A stretch of 64,000 bases of DNA from Alnus glutinosa (GCF_958979055.1 NC_084890.1:20482649-20546648), one strand, 5' to 3'; positions 1-12,129 are shown, numbered from the stretch's first letter. Translations and numbers: made by a program. Notes: generated by a model not told the origin, from the letters alone.

Positions 1-1
1 G

Positions 2-860
2 TAAGAAAAAGAGTCTTTGATTTTACAATTATCTGAATCACATGTTTTGATTGACTCTTTGAAATCTGAGAATTCCATGCTTTTTGATACTGTTGATGCA
101 CTTGAGAATAAATTAAAAGAATCAGAGGATCTCTTGGAAAAATTCTCTAGTAATAATTTGAAAAGTATGCTTTGTATTCATATAGATATTTCTAACAAGC
201 CTGATTTAATTGTTAATGATTTAAGTACTTCTACTTCACATGTTTTTTATTCTGAATTAGATTCTATTGATATTAAGCTTGTGATAGAAGATACAACTTG
301 TTTAGATAATTCTTGCTTAACTAATCATGTGATGCCTAACTCTAAGGAATCAGGAATGCAAGGTAAGTTTATTCCTAAGTGTCAGAATTGTGAGAAGATT
401 GGTCATATTAGGCCAAATTATTATTTGTTGAAATCCCACAGACCTTGGATTAAGTAGAATGCTCTGAGGAAAAGTGAAGTTGAAGATTCTTCCTCATCAA
501 AATATGTCCCTCTGCATAGGAGACATAAAAGTTAAGGGCAATATTGTTTGTAAGAATGCTAACCATATTTCTGCAGAGAAAGTCAAGCAGCATTCCAACA
601 AAAGAATCCTGCCCACCTGTTATCACTGCGGCATCACCGGTCACATCCGACCCAAATGTCCACATCTTCAGGCTCAGAAGTCGAAGGTTCAGAAGGAGTT
701 GCCAACAAGAGCTACCAACAAGAGCTACATTAGGCACTCTACCTCCGACTACATTCCAGGCTCCATGGCATCAGCAACGACAGCTGAAGTTGGTACTTGC
801 CAATTAGAGTGGCAAATCAAAGAAGAACAAATTAAGGCACTACAAGAGAAAGCCGTATAA
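2..860 (+). pseudogene. Copia-type gag remnant, unit A (broken)
   Basis: Left-truncated copy of the gag-like frame that is open in unit B. The visible product has a coiled-coil-like stretch and a degenerate zinc knuckle (C-x2-C-x4-H, with Tyr where the last Cys belongs). A TAG at 455-457 replaces a CAG of unit B. A two-base loss near 528 and a 13 bp tandem duplication near 710-730 shift the frame. A second knuckle, CYHCGITGHIRPKC, survives in another frame at about 619-660. In the family such knuckles bind RNA in the capsid precursor. No protease, integrase or reverse transcriptase follows. This copy is certainly non-functional as a full gag. Confidence 0.85.
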
Positions 861-3398
861 GCCAATTAGCAACCATGGCTATGAAGGGTTGTTGAGCCTA
901 ATGTAATGTATGCTAAGAAGAATGGACAACATGAACAAGACATGCAAACCACCGCCACGGGTCAAGTAGGTATGGGTCACGAATGATGAGACCATTCACC
1001 CCTTGAGGGGGAGTAGACTCACCTAGTAGAGGTGAAGTCTTACCAAGCCTAGGATTTTGGTTCCTAAATCCTAGTGCATACCAAGTATGTTTGCATTGCA
1101 TTGATTGTCATTCTTATATATCTTATTTTTGCCTTGCATTTTGTTTGAGGAATCACCTTTTCTATCACTAGATTTTCTCTTGGTTGCTTTGAGAATTTCT
1201 GCAGGTACATTCTAGGGATGACAGAGAAAGCATGTCACTGCTTTTCTATCTTGGTATAGTCAAACCTCTCTCCCAGAGGACATGTTTGCTCTTACCTGCA
1301 TGATTTGTCTAGACATATGTTCTTTTCCTTTTAAACATGTCTTTGTTGTTTTTCCGCTTTTATTTTTCAAAACAAAAATAAAAAAAATAAAAATTGGGGG
1401 AGAAGATGCAAAATTTTTATTTTTTTGATAGCTTTTCAGATATTGTATGTGTTTTTGCCTGATATCTCAGTTTATTGTGCATTAATTGAATATGCTTATA
1501 TATAATTGAAAGTTTATGTCTGATATCTGCTAAGTTTTCCTGTGCATCTTAATCCTAGATAGTTGCTTTTCTCATGCGATGAAAAATTGTACACTATTCA
1601 AAGCTCCCCTAAGGTACATTTTTTCTCTCTGACTTTTAGCTTCTGGAAATTATAATGAGAGAGATTTTTTTTGCTAAGATGGTCAAATTGACCAACTCGC
1701 TAGTTGAACCTAGAACCCATAAATTCTGGCATTCTTTTTAGGTTGCAGCACCAAGTGATAAAAAGCATTCCAAACTGAATAAATATGGATAAATAAAAAG
1801 ATCCACTGCTTTTGTGCTATAAATCTGTTATTGAACTTGTCCCTATAGAAACAGTCAGTGACCAAATCATTGCAGAAATTGACGGTCACTAAAGAACGAA
1901 GTAAAAGAAAAGTGCTGCAGCTTAGGGGGAGTGTATCAGATGAGGGTGGCTAGGCCCTAGTAAAATAAGGTTTGGCTTTTGACTGATTTAACATTGATTT
2001 TCTCTCTTATTTAGAAAATTCGGTTGCTTTAAGTCATATCAGTAAATTTCATACCTTATTGAGAAAGCTTTCACACACACACGCATTGCATGAGTTAAGT
2101 TTACTATTGAAAAATTTCTATCTGCAGGGAAATTTTTGTGCTTATTGACTCTTAACTCTCAATTATATCTTGGCATATTTTTGAAATGCTATTTGACTAT
2201 TTTATCAGTTATTTATACATGCGTGTTCTGAAGCTAACGTTAGGAAATTTTTTCTGCATATTTCCCTCTATTTTTCAGCTTCTAGCATGAAGCGTCCGGA
2301 CGGACATGTTCTTGCGTCTAGACGTGCTCGGCTCTGTCGATCTCTTATTTGATAGCATTCCGTCCGGACGAGTATATACCCCTTCCGGACGCGAGCTTTT
2401 TGCTTTCTCTGCCAAACACACACACACACACACACACACACTACTTTTTGCCTATTTTATCATGTTGTGTTGTATGTGTTTTCTCTCGGATTGATCCCAA
2501 GATTTTGACATTCTCTGCACATCTTTTCTCATTCCCTGGTATTTCCTTTGACTTTTCTTATCTTAAGCTTTGGTTCTTTTTAGAATATTGGAATCTTTAA
2601 TTGATTATGATTTGAGAGATTGTGCATGAATATCTTTTTCTGTCTTTATGCTGGATGGATATTACTAATCTGTGCCTTTTGGATTGCTATATCTACTTTT
2701 GTATTTCTTTATGCATCTAATTGATAACCATCATAATACCACATTCTGTTTGAAACTAACAGGATCTAATATTTATTTTCATTTGGTTTCAGTGTGGTGT
2801 TATTTTTGGATAGATTTCTGTTGAAATATTTTCAGGAATATGTTGTCTAGCGGCTTCCAGCATAGTGTCAGACAGAGGGTTTTTTAGAAAACAGACCAGT
2901 GTTGAAATCATATGTTCTAGAGATCTCAAATTTTAGATGAGCTCATTCCCCCTGGTCATACAGAGTCTTCCGTAACCTTTTCCTCTAGATCTGCACCAGC
3001 TAGAGATTCAGTGGTGAATCTTCTTTATCATCTTGCAGACCACTTGTCTAGAGGATTTCTTTCTGCGGATGATCAGTTTCGGGCTAGAGGACTCAAGTGA
3101 CCGAAAATTTTCAGTCTATGGTTTCCCGACTTCAAGAGCAAGAAGCCGAAGTGGCTCAAATTTAGGAAATGTGATATCTTGAGGATTTTGTTTTCTCTTA
3201 TGTTGATTTGAGATTTTGATGAGACACTTTACTATTATTCTTTTTGTTTTAATTTTTAGTAATTGTGGTTTTCTCTTATACTCTGCTTACCCTTTGTCCT
3301 TTTGAGACAAAAAGGGGGAGCATTTTTTGTTTTGGACCGGGAATGTATTTCCAAACCAGTCAAGTGTTTTTTGTCCCAGAATGGACAAATGGGGAGTT
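861..3398 (+). mobile_element. Non-coding body of copia-derived element, unit A
   Basis: About 2.5 kb without a supportable gene, shared with units B and C. It contains G-rich polypurine-like runs (near 1395, 1923, 3312 and 3391), of which the last directly precedes the LTR-like start and is the likely second-strand primer. It also holds an AC dinucleotide repeat (about 2416-2442) and several CGTCCGGACG-like palindromes near 2290-2395. Small open frames here are not conserved enough to call. It occupies the place where pol would be expected and carries none of it. Confidence 0.7.
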
Positions 3399-3830
3399 TG
3401 TTAATATTTTATATTGGCAACATTCTGGTTGACAAAAATACTTTATGTAACAATTGCTTTTTAACAGGATTATCGGTTCTATTCAGAGTCTTCAAGTAAT
3501 ATGGACAGTGTCTCATTTCATGCCATGTGTATGGTCACAAGTTTCTTAGAAGATGACCATAAAGATTCCATGCAATTTTCAAGTCAGAATAGGCGGGTCC
3601 TGTGCAACCGTCCGGACAGGCCTTTGAAGGCGTCCGGATGCCCCGTAGTGTCTAAAAGCTTCAGCGTTGAAGAACGTCTGGACGTTAGGGCAACACTGTC
3701 CAGATGCTAGGTCAAGCTATTCAGAATTCAAGTAGAAATTGGATTTTATGTTCAGACACGGATCGGGAAACAGCAACCGTCCGGACGGAAGGGCAACACT
3801 GTCCGAACGCTTTTCAGGTTTCCAGGAAGA
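3399..3830 (+). repeat. Partial 3' LTR of copia-derived element, unit A
   Basis: Starts TGTTAATATTTTATATTGGC right after the polypurine run GGGGAGTT. It matches the first ~430 bp of the complete LTR at 62890-63989, with moderate divergence, including the clustered GTCCGGACG motifs. Similarity fades near 3830, so the LTR is either truncated here or strongly diverged; the right edge is approximate. The identical layout in all three units shows the truncation predates amplification. Confidence 0.7.
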
Positions 3831-5459
3831 ATTCTGCACACGTCTTAGTGCTTTTATCATAACTCTCTGCTCGAGTATCGGATTGAGACGAAATTGGTGT
3901 CGTTGGAAAGCTAAGGAAAAATCCTACAACCAAAATGTCCAAACAGTAAATCATAGCTTGCCAATCTATCGTCTACTAGAAAATACTATTTCCCATATGA
4001 ATCTGACACGTTTCTTTGTTTCAAGGCAGTTGAGTCTAATTCTCTTGGTCTAAGCTCCCCGCTTGGCATGCTTTCGTTGGTTAGTACACACAAGTTGGAG
4101 GAAATGTGGTCTCATTAAGTTAAAGATCTCAACAGAGACAATATTATTAAAATACCTAATTAATAGTATTAATATTATGGAGGGGAAGAGGTACCCTAAA
4201 ACAGCCATAGATATGAAATTATGTAGCTAAAACTAGGTGATTTAAATATTTGCAGAAAGGGACCAATAAACAATTGGGGTCATTGTGACCCACGATGAAC
4301 ATAGCTGTCCGCAATCCACTAAAACAATTGTCAACTATGTCTGCATTATCAGTGGACCATTATTACAACCAAACCAATTGAACAAACAAACAGACAACAC
4401 AACCTGACCCACATGAACATGTCAGCATTATCTTCACATAACCCCACCCACATGAACATGTCGGTATTGAAAATACCCCCAATAAACAAACGACATGGCA
4501 AAATAAAAGGCATTATAAATACTGTCGTGGGTTTGGGTAGTCTAAAAAACTCACAATGCTCGTGGGTTTGGTAAGGCAGAGCAACCCGATGAAATAGGAG
4601 CTTGGAAATCACTCGGCAACAGCTTGGAAATAACTCGGCACCCAACCCCTCCTTCGGCACAGTCGACACACTTGACACCCACCCAGACTTCAATTGGCAA
4701 AAAAACCCAGCAAGGCAACCTCTCATCTTCAATCAGCAAAACACTGGCAAGAAAGCCACCCAGAAACCGGCCAAAAAACGGCACCCTCGCGTCAGTTCAT
4801 TCTCCACAAATTAGTCGGCACAGTCGGTTAGTTAGGCACAATCGGTCGGCACAATCACGATCCCATCTTCAACCCCCTCATTGGCACAGTCTGTTCGGTA
4901 ACCCTAGAAAATAGCCAATGTAAAAAACCATGATCTACCCAAAGTAAAAAACCAAATCGCATAGATTATTACTGAATGTCATTCTTGTAATAACTATTTT
5001 TAAGTTGTCTATTTATTTCAATAATTTGTTGCATTATTTCGAAGGGTACCGTGGGAATTTCAGAGTGTAGAGGGAGGGGTATTTTAGGGTATTTGGGCTA
5101 AAAAGGTCACGTGTCGTGCACATGATCCAGTTTCTGTTGGCATTGACAGCATAAATGGATGGATAGGGTCAAAAAATCAAAAAGTGGTAGTTTGGGGGGC
5201 TAGAATCTAAGCATTGATAATTCGGAGAGCCATTCAGAAAAATGGTAATAATTTAGGAGATTAAAATGTATTTAACCCAAAAAATATTATGTTAACTCTG
5301 AATCGTTTATTTTTTACAGCAGGTATACTGTTAATTTTTTTAGAGCATGTTAAAAATTTCGGATCGGTCAAATTTTCTGTGTCGAATTCTCTCTCTCCTT
5401 ATCTAATTTTAATGGTGGGAATCTCTTCGGTACTGATATTAGAACAGTCTCCTCGCGCA
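3831..5459. other. Gene-free region upstream of BBE-like gene A
   Basis: About 1.6 kb with no supportable gene. The first part may still be LTR-derived. A stretch rich in 'tcggcac' words (about 4610-4910) gives small open frames on both strands that look incidental. A and B differ here by roughly 1.6-2%, in contrast to the identical block that begins at 5382. Confidence 0.6.
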
Positions 5460-5467
5460 TATAAATA
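5460..5467 (+). promoter_or_regulatory. TATA box of BBE-like gene A
   Basis: TATAAATA, 38 bp upstream of the ATG, preceded by CTCCTCGCGCA. With the usual 25-35 bp spacing, transcription would start only about 10-15 bp before the start codon, giving a very short leader. The same box sits at the same distance in all three units. Confidence 0.7.
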
Positions 5468-5504
5468 GTAGCTTTTAGCGCCCCGAAGGTTCGTCATTTC
5501 GAAA

Positions 5505-7130
5505 ATGAAGTCTGTTGGCTCATCTGTGTTTCCATTTGTCTTCGCTCTTCTTTTCTCATTTTTCTGGGCAACTTCGGCTCACACTCAGGAAAACTTTGTT
5601 CAGTGCCTGATCACCCTTCGTTCTGAAAACTCCACCTCAATTTCTAAACTCATTTACACCCCAGCCAACTCCTCATATTCCTCTGTCTTGCAATTCTCCA
5701 TACAAAACCCCAGATTCTCAACACCTGCCACCCCAAAACCTCTAGTCATTCTTACACCATTGCATGTCTCCCACATCCAAGCAGCCATTCATTGTTCCCT
5801 GAAATACGGCATGGAAATAAGAGTTCGAAGCGGCGGTCACGATTATGAGGGTCTTTCCTATGTTTCAGATGTGCCGTTTGTCATAGTTGATCTAATTAAT
5901 CTTCGATCAATCAGTGTTGATGCGGAGAATAGGAAGGCGTGGGTTCAAGCTGGTGCTACTATCGGTGAAGTCTATTATAGGATTGCCGAGAAAAGTAGAA
6001 CTCTTGGCTTTCCGGCAGGAATTTACACGACTCTGGGCGTTGGTGGACACTTCAGCGGGGGAGGGTACGGCACATTGTTGCGCAAATATGGCCTTGCTGC
6101 TGATAATATTATCGACGCACAATTGATTGATGGTAATGGTAGAATCCTTGACAGGGAATCTATGGGAGAGGATCTGTTTTGGGCCATTCGAGGAGGAGGA
6201 GGGGCTAGCTTTGGAATCATTCTTGCATGGAAAATCAGGTTGTTTCATGTTCCATCAACTGTGACCGTCTTCACGGTTAATCGGAACTTGGAACAAAATG
6301 CGACCAAGCTTGTTCACCGGTGGCAATATGTTGCAGCCAAGCTTCACGAAGACTTATTCATTCGCGTCATCTTAACAGGTGTCAATTCCAGCCAGGAAGG
6401 GAAGAGGACCATCCAAGCTTCATTCAATTCCTTATATCTTGGAGGGATAGATAAGCTCCTTCCATTGATGCAAGAGAGCTTCCCTGAGCTGGGTTTGATG
6501 AGAGAAGATTGTATTGAAATGAGTTGGATTGAATCTACCCTCTACTTTTTTGGATTCCCAATTGGCGAATCCTTGGATGTTTTGCTAAACAGGACTCCTC
6601 CCAGAAGATCCCCTTTTAAAGCAAAATCTGACTATGTAGAGGAACCTATTCCCCAAGTTGGGTTGGAAGGGATCTGGAAAAGGTTTTACGATAAAGAAGC
6701 AGAGTCAGCTGTAATGTTCCTGACTCCTTATGGTGGCAGAATGAGTGAAATCTCCCAATCTGCAATTCCTTTCCCACATAGAGCTGGTAATATCTACAAA
6801 ATCCAACATTGCGTGTATTGGAAAGAAGAAGGAACTGGGGCATTCGAAAGGCATATAAGCTGGATCAGAAGGCTTTACGATTACATGGCTCCCTATGTTT
6901 CGAAATCTCCAAGAGCTGCATATGTCAATTATAGGGACCTTGACATTGGAAGAAATAATAACAAAGGCAACACGAGCTATAGACGGGCGAGCATATGGGG
7001 TGCTAAATATTTCAAGAGCAACTTCGAGAGGTTAGTGCATGTGAAGACTATGGTTGATCCTGCTAATTTCTTTAAAAATGAACAAAGTATCCCGCCTTTT
7101 TCATCCAGGTGGAAGAAGAGAGGCGATTAG
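5505..7130 (+). CDS. Berberine bridge enzyme-like FAD oxidoreductase, copy A
   Basis: Intronless 541-residue secreted flavoprotein of the BBE-like (reticuline-oxidase-like) family, a normal length for it. Residues ~1-25 form a signal peptide (probable cut after ATSA), so the wall or apoplast, or the secretory pathway, is the likely site. Cys34 and Cys97 match the conserved disulfide. The FAD_binding_4 domain (~75-215) has RSGGHDYEG, whose His112 is the family's covalent FAD anchor. The second anchor, a Cys 62 residues later, is Tyr174 here (GIYTTLGVGGH), so flavin should be singly attached. Tyr114, Tyr188, Lys432, Gln434 and Tyr476 fit the active-site pattern described for Arabidopsis monolignol-oxidising members. 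The C-terminal BBE domain (~473-531) ends in the typical DPANFFKNEQSIPP. The substrate cannot be read from sequence; monolignols or oligosaccharides are possibilities. Protein and DNA are identical to copy B. Confidence 0.95.
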   Translation: MKSVGSSVFPFVFALLFSFFWATSAHTQENFVQCLITLRSENSTSISKLIYTPANSSYSSVLQFSIQNPRFSTPATPKPLVILTPLHVSHIQAAIHCSLKYGMEIRVRSGGHDYEGLSYVSDVPFVIVDLINLRSISVDAENRKAWVQAGATIGEVYYRIAEKSRTLGFPAGIYTTLGVGGHFSGGGYGTLLRKYGLAADNIIDAQLIDGNGRILDRESMGEDLFWAIRGGGGASFGIILAWKIRLFHVPSTVTVFTVNRNLEQNATKLVHRWQYVAAKLHEDLFIRVILTGVNSSQEGKRTIQASFNSLYLGGIDKLLPLMQESFPELGLMREDCIEMSWIESTLYFFGFPIGESLDVLLNRTPPRRSPFKAKSDYVEEPIPQVGLEGIWKRFYDKEAESAVMFLTPYGGRMSEISQSAIPFPHRAGNIYKIQHCVYWKEEGTGAFERHISWIRRLYDYMAPYVSKSPRAAYVNYRDLDIGRNNNKGNTSYRRASIWGAKYFKSNFERLVHVKTMVDPANFFKNEQSIPPFSSRWKKRGD

Positions 7131-8526
7131 AAGAGGTATATTGAATAATAGACTTAATTTTAATAACATTTATTTGAATTTTTTTCTTCTATTCTCCTAT
7201 ATATGTGAAGAAGTTATTTTACGTAGGAGTCGAAGGTGCGGTGTCTTTTTAGTTTTCAGAACTTATTTTACATAGGAGTTATATATATGGGAGTTCTATG
7301 AAATGTAAATAGATGAAATTAATGTGAAAAAGTTAGAAGTGTCATTTGTATCGTATATCTATATATTTAGTGTTTCTCTTCTTTTTCCATTCTTTCCATC
7401 TCTTAGTGTGTGTGGTTTTCTATTTTCAACAAGGTTTTTAAATAGAAAAATTTATTCTCGATCGGGATTCATGAATAAGGCCTTTTTCGTTTTTTACTTT
7501 CCTCTATTACTATAAGCATATATAGATAAATGCTCATTGAATATTATGTGAATTGCGAAATATAGATTTGGTAGTCATGAATCTTCATGCATATTCTAAA
7601 GTATTTATGTAACTAGTTTGCCCGTATTTATGTAATTTTTTTGTAGCTTTTTCCTTTGTAATTAACCAACCTGATTGCATCTAGAAATATATATATATTT
7701 TTTCCCTCCTTTTGTGCAAATGCCTGTTTGGGATCGCATTTGGAAACAGAGTTTTTAGAGTTAGAAAGAGCTTTTTTAATTTTAATTTTTTCCCAAAAAT
7801 ATGTTTTGACATTTTTTATAGCAAAAAATCAAAGTTCTTTTTGAATTTTTTCCAACTTTATATTTGGCACAACTTTTTTATTTCTAAAAATTATTTTTAA
7901 GATCTTTAACGAAATTTCAAATAGGCTTTAAGCATGAACCAAACAAACTAAACGAAAAAAAAAAAGGAATCAACCAAATGATCAACTCTAAGATGATAGA
8001 CTAGTACATGAGTGCCCCTTTCACAAGGGAAGAAAGTTAGGGTTCTCACCATGCATGACCCCATGCCTCTTAGTTGGATAGATATTTTATGCTTTCATTG
8101 CTTTGTACTAGATGGTGATTCATGTCCATTGGCATTGCTTTGGCACCCCCACCACAATGGAAAAATGGAATCTGTTAACAGCAACAAAAGTTGAAACATA
8201 TGTGACACACATCTCCAGAAAAAAAGTGAACTGGCATTGGGTAAAGGGAAGTGTCATTGCCCCCAACGTCGGCTTTTTGTTGGCCGGGTGCCTAGCATAC
8301 GTACGTGACCATGAATTTCGGTTTGTTCAGTTTGTGTTTGATGTAAAATGAATTTAAAAACCTGACGTTGGACAGAGTAGTAATTATTTTGTAGGCTATT
8401 CAACAGGTAGTTTGCAAGAAAGAAAACAGAAAAATTATCCCAAAAACACAGAGACAATCTCTGAATTTCAATGAAAATATCAATAATCAAGAATGTCGAA
8501 AAACGCTCACAAGTCGAGCTAATATA
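7131..8526. other. 3' flank of BBE-like gene A
   Basis: AT-rich sequence without a supportable gene. It includes the 3' untranslated region; no single polyadenylation signal stands out. It is identical to unit B up to 8199 and then diverges by a few percent. It ends in AATATA at the CACTA insertion point. Confidence 0.6.
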
Positions 8527-8539
8527 CACTACAAAAATG

Positions 8540-8905
8540 TATGCACTTTGACACGTGCATTTTGACACGTGTACAGTGCTGTACACGTGTCAAACATTTA
8601 GACACGTGCACTTTGACACGCGTAAGACGCGTGTCAAATGTGCACGACATTAAGTGTACAAGTTGACACGTGTATTGAGATACACGTGTCAAATTTGACA
8701 CGTGTATCTCAATACACGTGTCAAAGTGTTTTGACACGTGTATTAAGATACACGTGTCAAACCGTTTGACACGAGTATTTTAAATACTCGTGTCAAAACA
8801 CTTTGACACGTGTATTGAGATACACGTGTCAAATTTGACACGTGTATCTCAATACACGTGTCAACTTGTTTTGACACGTGTATTTAGATATACGTGTCAA
8901 ATTGG
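8540..8905. repeat. Left subterminal palindrome array of CACTA element
   Basis: About nine near-perfect palindromes of ~30 bp, each built from TTTGACACGTGTAT or a variant and its reverse complement around a short centre. The clearest is 8561-8594, with 16 bp arms (TTTGACACGTGTACAG) and a two-base centre. Variants use GACACGCGT and GACACGAGT. In En/Spm, subterminal repeats are the binding sites of the TNPA regulatory protein; a similar role here is inference. Open frames across this array are artefacts of the repeats. Confidence 0.85.
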
Positions 8906-9269
8906 TTATATTTTTTTTAAAAAAATCCAAATCGAATTTTTCATTTAAATAAAATTTTAATTTAATTATTTAATTGTATTTTTAAATTAAATTAAAAATA
9001 CGATTAATTAATTAAATTAAAAATTTAATTAAATAAAAAACCCAATTTGGATTTTTTTTTCTTCAATTTAGTTTTGGTATTGGTTATTTAAAATTATTTG
9101 GTATAATAATTTTAATAGTTATTTCAAATTTTATTATTTCCGACCACAAATAACAAAATATTGATTTTACAGAAAAACTACACAAAATAATATTACACAA
9201 ATCATAAGTTAATAACGTATTCGTTAACTAAGCAAATATTTACACATAAAAATTAATTACACAAAATAT
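8906..9269. other. AT-rich 3' region of CACTA element
   Basis: No gene. It is dominated by ATTTAATT-type words. The stretch between about 8928 and 9050 is roughly self-complementary, opening with TCCAAATC and closing with AATTTGGA. It lies between the end of the Transposase_24-like gene and the left subterminal array. Confidence 0.6.
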
Positions 9270-11113
9270 CTACAAATCTGAAGGGCGTCCCTGCGAATGA
9301 GGAGGTACCGTCCCAGGCGTGTTATCGCCAACCGGCGATTGCTGAGCAAGGAATGGTGTAGCGGGCGAAGGTGTAGCGACAATGGAATGCTGGGTCAGCC
9401 GTCGTCCAACAGGCGACAACGTACCAACCGTTGTCGAATTACCTGCAAATCATATAGACAATTAAAGTATATAATATTACTTGCAAAATTAAAGGGGTAA
9501 TTAAAATAAATTGAAATTAATTTTTTCCTACACACAGTATAAATCATACCTGCAGATGCACTACTAACAGACGACGTACTACCTACGTGTGCAGGTGAAG
9601 GCGTACCAAGACATGGTGCTGATGCTCCCATGGAGGACATGAAGACCTCAACCTGTCGCAGGCGCTGCTCCAACAGGTCATTCCTCGCTCGCTCAGCCTG
9701 TAGCTCCGCTTGCATCTCTTCCATCTTCCGAGTGTTTTCGGCCCAATCCCGAGACGTGCCCTGAGATGGTCCCCCTTGTGACCGAGGCCTATATGAGAAA
9801 CATGTCCCCCGAACAGGTGTGACGTTCGGCCCAACCTGCCGAACCCTCCCTGCATACTCAGGCCTCCCAACCGCCTGTTCGTAAGCGTCGTTCGGTGCCC
9901 AACGCACCGTGTCTGCGGAGACGCTTTGCGTGGCGGCTGGATCACTGGATAAACTCTGCGTCATCCTCTCCTGTACGTCGTCAACATGAACAAGTCATAT
10001 ATTGAATAATGACAAATCACACATAATTTTAAAAATAATAGTAAATTAAATCAGTAGCATACGCATAGGACCCGTGTACGTTTGTTCACGTGAGTGCCGT
10101 CCTTCCTTGTGTGGGTCTTCACGAACGACGCGGCGCGAGTGGGGGGCGTGCCAGATGTACATGTCTGTCGTCATGCAGTTGACATATATAAGAAACAGAT
10201 AGCGATAAAAATAGTATAAATAAAAATAAAAACAATTATCAACAAATATATATAACATAAACATATATATTTTCATACCTCCTCGTGATTAAATCTGGCA
10301 TAACTTTTAGATCCCGTACAATGAGAAAGGTCATTCTGCTCGCGCAGCCTCTTCATCCGTTCAGAGGTTGCCTACGCATTTAACATGAAAATAAAAATGT
10401 AAGCATTGACACACTTAAATTAAAACTAAAATTAAATAAACTGTTATTAAAAAACCACAACATTTTCTTGGCCTACATACGATTTTTTGCTCACGGCACC
10501 AATCTCTCAGCAGGAACTCTACATCTTCTGCGTCATAGTTGCCAAAAAAATTGTCCGGCATTCTCGCACGGATAATCTCGGGCGTGTCACCGTCTCTAAT
10601 ACGTAGTTTGGTTTTGAACCTCGACTTCCACGAGCGGTGCTTACGGCCAATATCACATAAAGCCTCCTGTTGTGCCCTGCGCGCGTCTACTGATACAGGT
10701 ACATAGAACTCCTCCTGCACATTCAACACATTTTTATAGGTTTAAAAACTTCAAGAAATACATTAATCTCAAGTTTAATTCAAATAAATAATTAAATTAT
10801 ATTCATAGACATACCATCAGCGCGTCCCACATTGCCTGCTTAATCTGCCTATTTACCTTCGCCCATTCGTCCCGCATGTGTATGTAGGACCCACTCCTGA
10901 TCATCTTGCCCTCAGCCCGCTGAAATCGATTGCAGGCCCGTCCTACAGGTTGTATAGCAGCATTGTACTGCAATACAACCTTCTTACCCCTCGGGAGGAC
11001 CCAGTTTCTCGCTGGGTCGTCAATCACCTCATAATAAATGGTCCCGTCTGGGTTGTACCCTAATGAAAGAAATATTCAACATTAATGTTAAAAATTTAAT
11101 CATAAGATTAAAG

Positions 11114-11150
<37 letters not shown>

Positions 11151-12129
11151 AATTTCTAATCAAATATTTATTTATTTAAAAACCAAAAAAAAAAAAAAAA
11201 AATTTGGTAAGAGAATCTGAGTTTTAAGGATGTCTAAATATGTACTTACCCATCAACCGAATCTGCTCAATCCGTATGTGCTGGGTCGCTGGGTCGCCCG
11301 CAACCTCCTCCCCAACCCCTCCGGCTTGTGGATCCTGCTGATCATCATCTGAATCCATATCCTGGGGACTACCGGGGGCCAACTGATCGGTACCCAACAT
11401 CGCAACGTCCTCCTCATGGGTACTCTGGCTCCCCCCCACATCTGGCATCTGACTCTCACCGGAAAGTGGCATCTGACTCTCACCGGAAAGTGGCATCTGG
11501 CTCTCACCAGATAAAGGCATCTGGCTCTCTACATGCCTCGGGCCCTGACTCGCCCCCGATGCTGGCATCCGTCTCGGCCCCGGGCCCTGACTCGCCCCCG
11601 ATGCTGGCATCTGTCTCGGGCCCGGGCCCTGACTCGCCCCCGATGCTGGCATCTGTCTCGGCCCCAAAATCTGGCCAGGCATCGCCGCCTGTGCCGGTAT
11701 CTGTCCCAACCCCATAGCCGGCATCTGCATCTCCCCGGTCTGTGACAGTGGAAATCCTACATCCTGCGTCTCACTATCAGGGTTACACGTCATAGGTCCA
11801 CTATACGTAAACGGAAAGTACGGCGCATAACCCTGTGACCCCATCCCTTCTCGCAGCCACCATCGATATGCGTTACCCGGTTGGGTGAACCCTATCTGAG
11901 ATAATGTCGGCAGCTCCGACAATGGAGAGCTGCAAGGTCCAGCTGTGCTGCTCTGTCCGTGATCTGACGTGGGCACGGCCACCGTACCCGGCAACAATGG
12001 TCTATAAGGCCCGTCTGGGTGGTGTGGCCACGCTGCAGAATACAATGCCGTCGAAACAGTGGGCGTGGTCATGGGGGGCACGGGTGGGCTAGGTGCCCGA
12101 TACGCATAATGGGGGGGTCTCTGGTCCAT
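9270..12129 (-). CDS. CACTA second gene, Transposase_24 (Ptta/En/Spm)-like, seven exons
   Basis: Proposed exons, in transcription order: 12129-11250, 11059-10815, 10714-10481, 10371-10279, 10164-10063, 9970-9550, 9442-9270. Every intron has GT and AG ends, phases match, and the sum is 2148 bp (715 residues plus stop). Residues ~1-293 are Pro/Gln/Met-rich, with three copies of a 14-residue Gly-Ala-Ser-Gln-Gly-Pro repeat and three SQMPLSGE repeats. Residues ~294-520 hold the Trp-rich region typical of plant Transposase_24, including [27 protein letters not shown] and [15 protein letters not shown] coiled coil follows (~598-632), then a short Pro/Ser/Thr-rich tail. In this superfamily the second gene supplies a DNA-binding accessory protein; its probable targets are the terminal palindromes (inference). 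Exon 1 could extend upstream. Confidence 0.8.

Noticed and set aside
4349..4914. Several 70-127 residue frames on both strands upstream of the BBE gene
   Set aside because: They overlap one another on both strands, vary among units without codon-like constraint, and show no domain.
8519..8737. Short frame rich in Cys, Thr, Arg and Val across the left CACTA end, and similar ones at 22251-22601
   Set aside because: These are translations of the subterminal palindromes and cross the element boundary.
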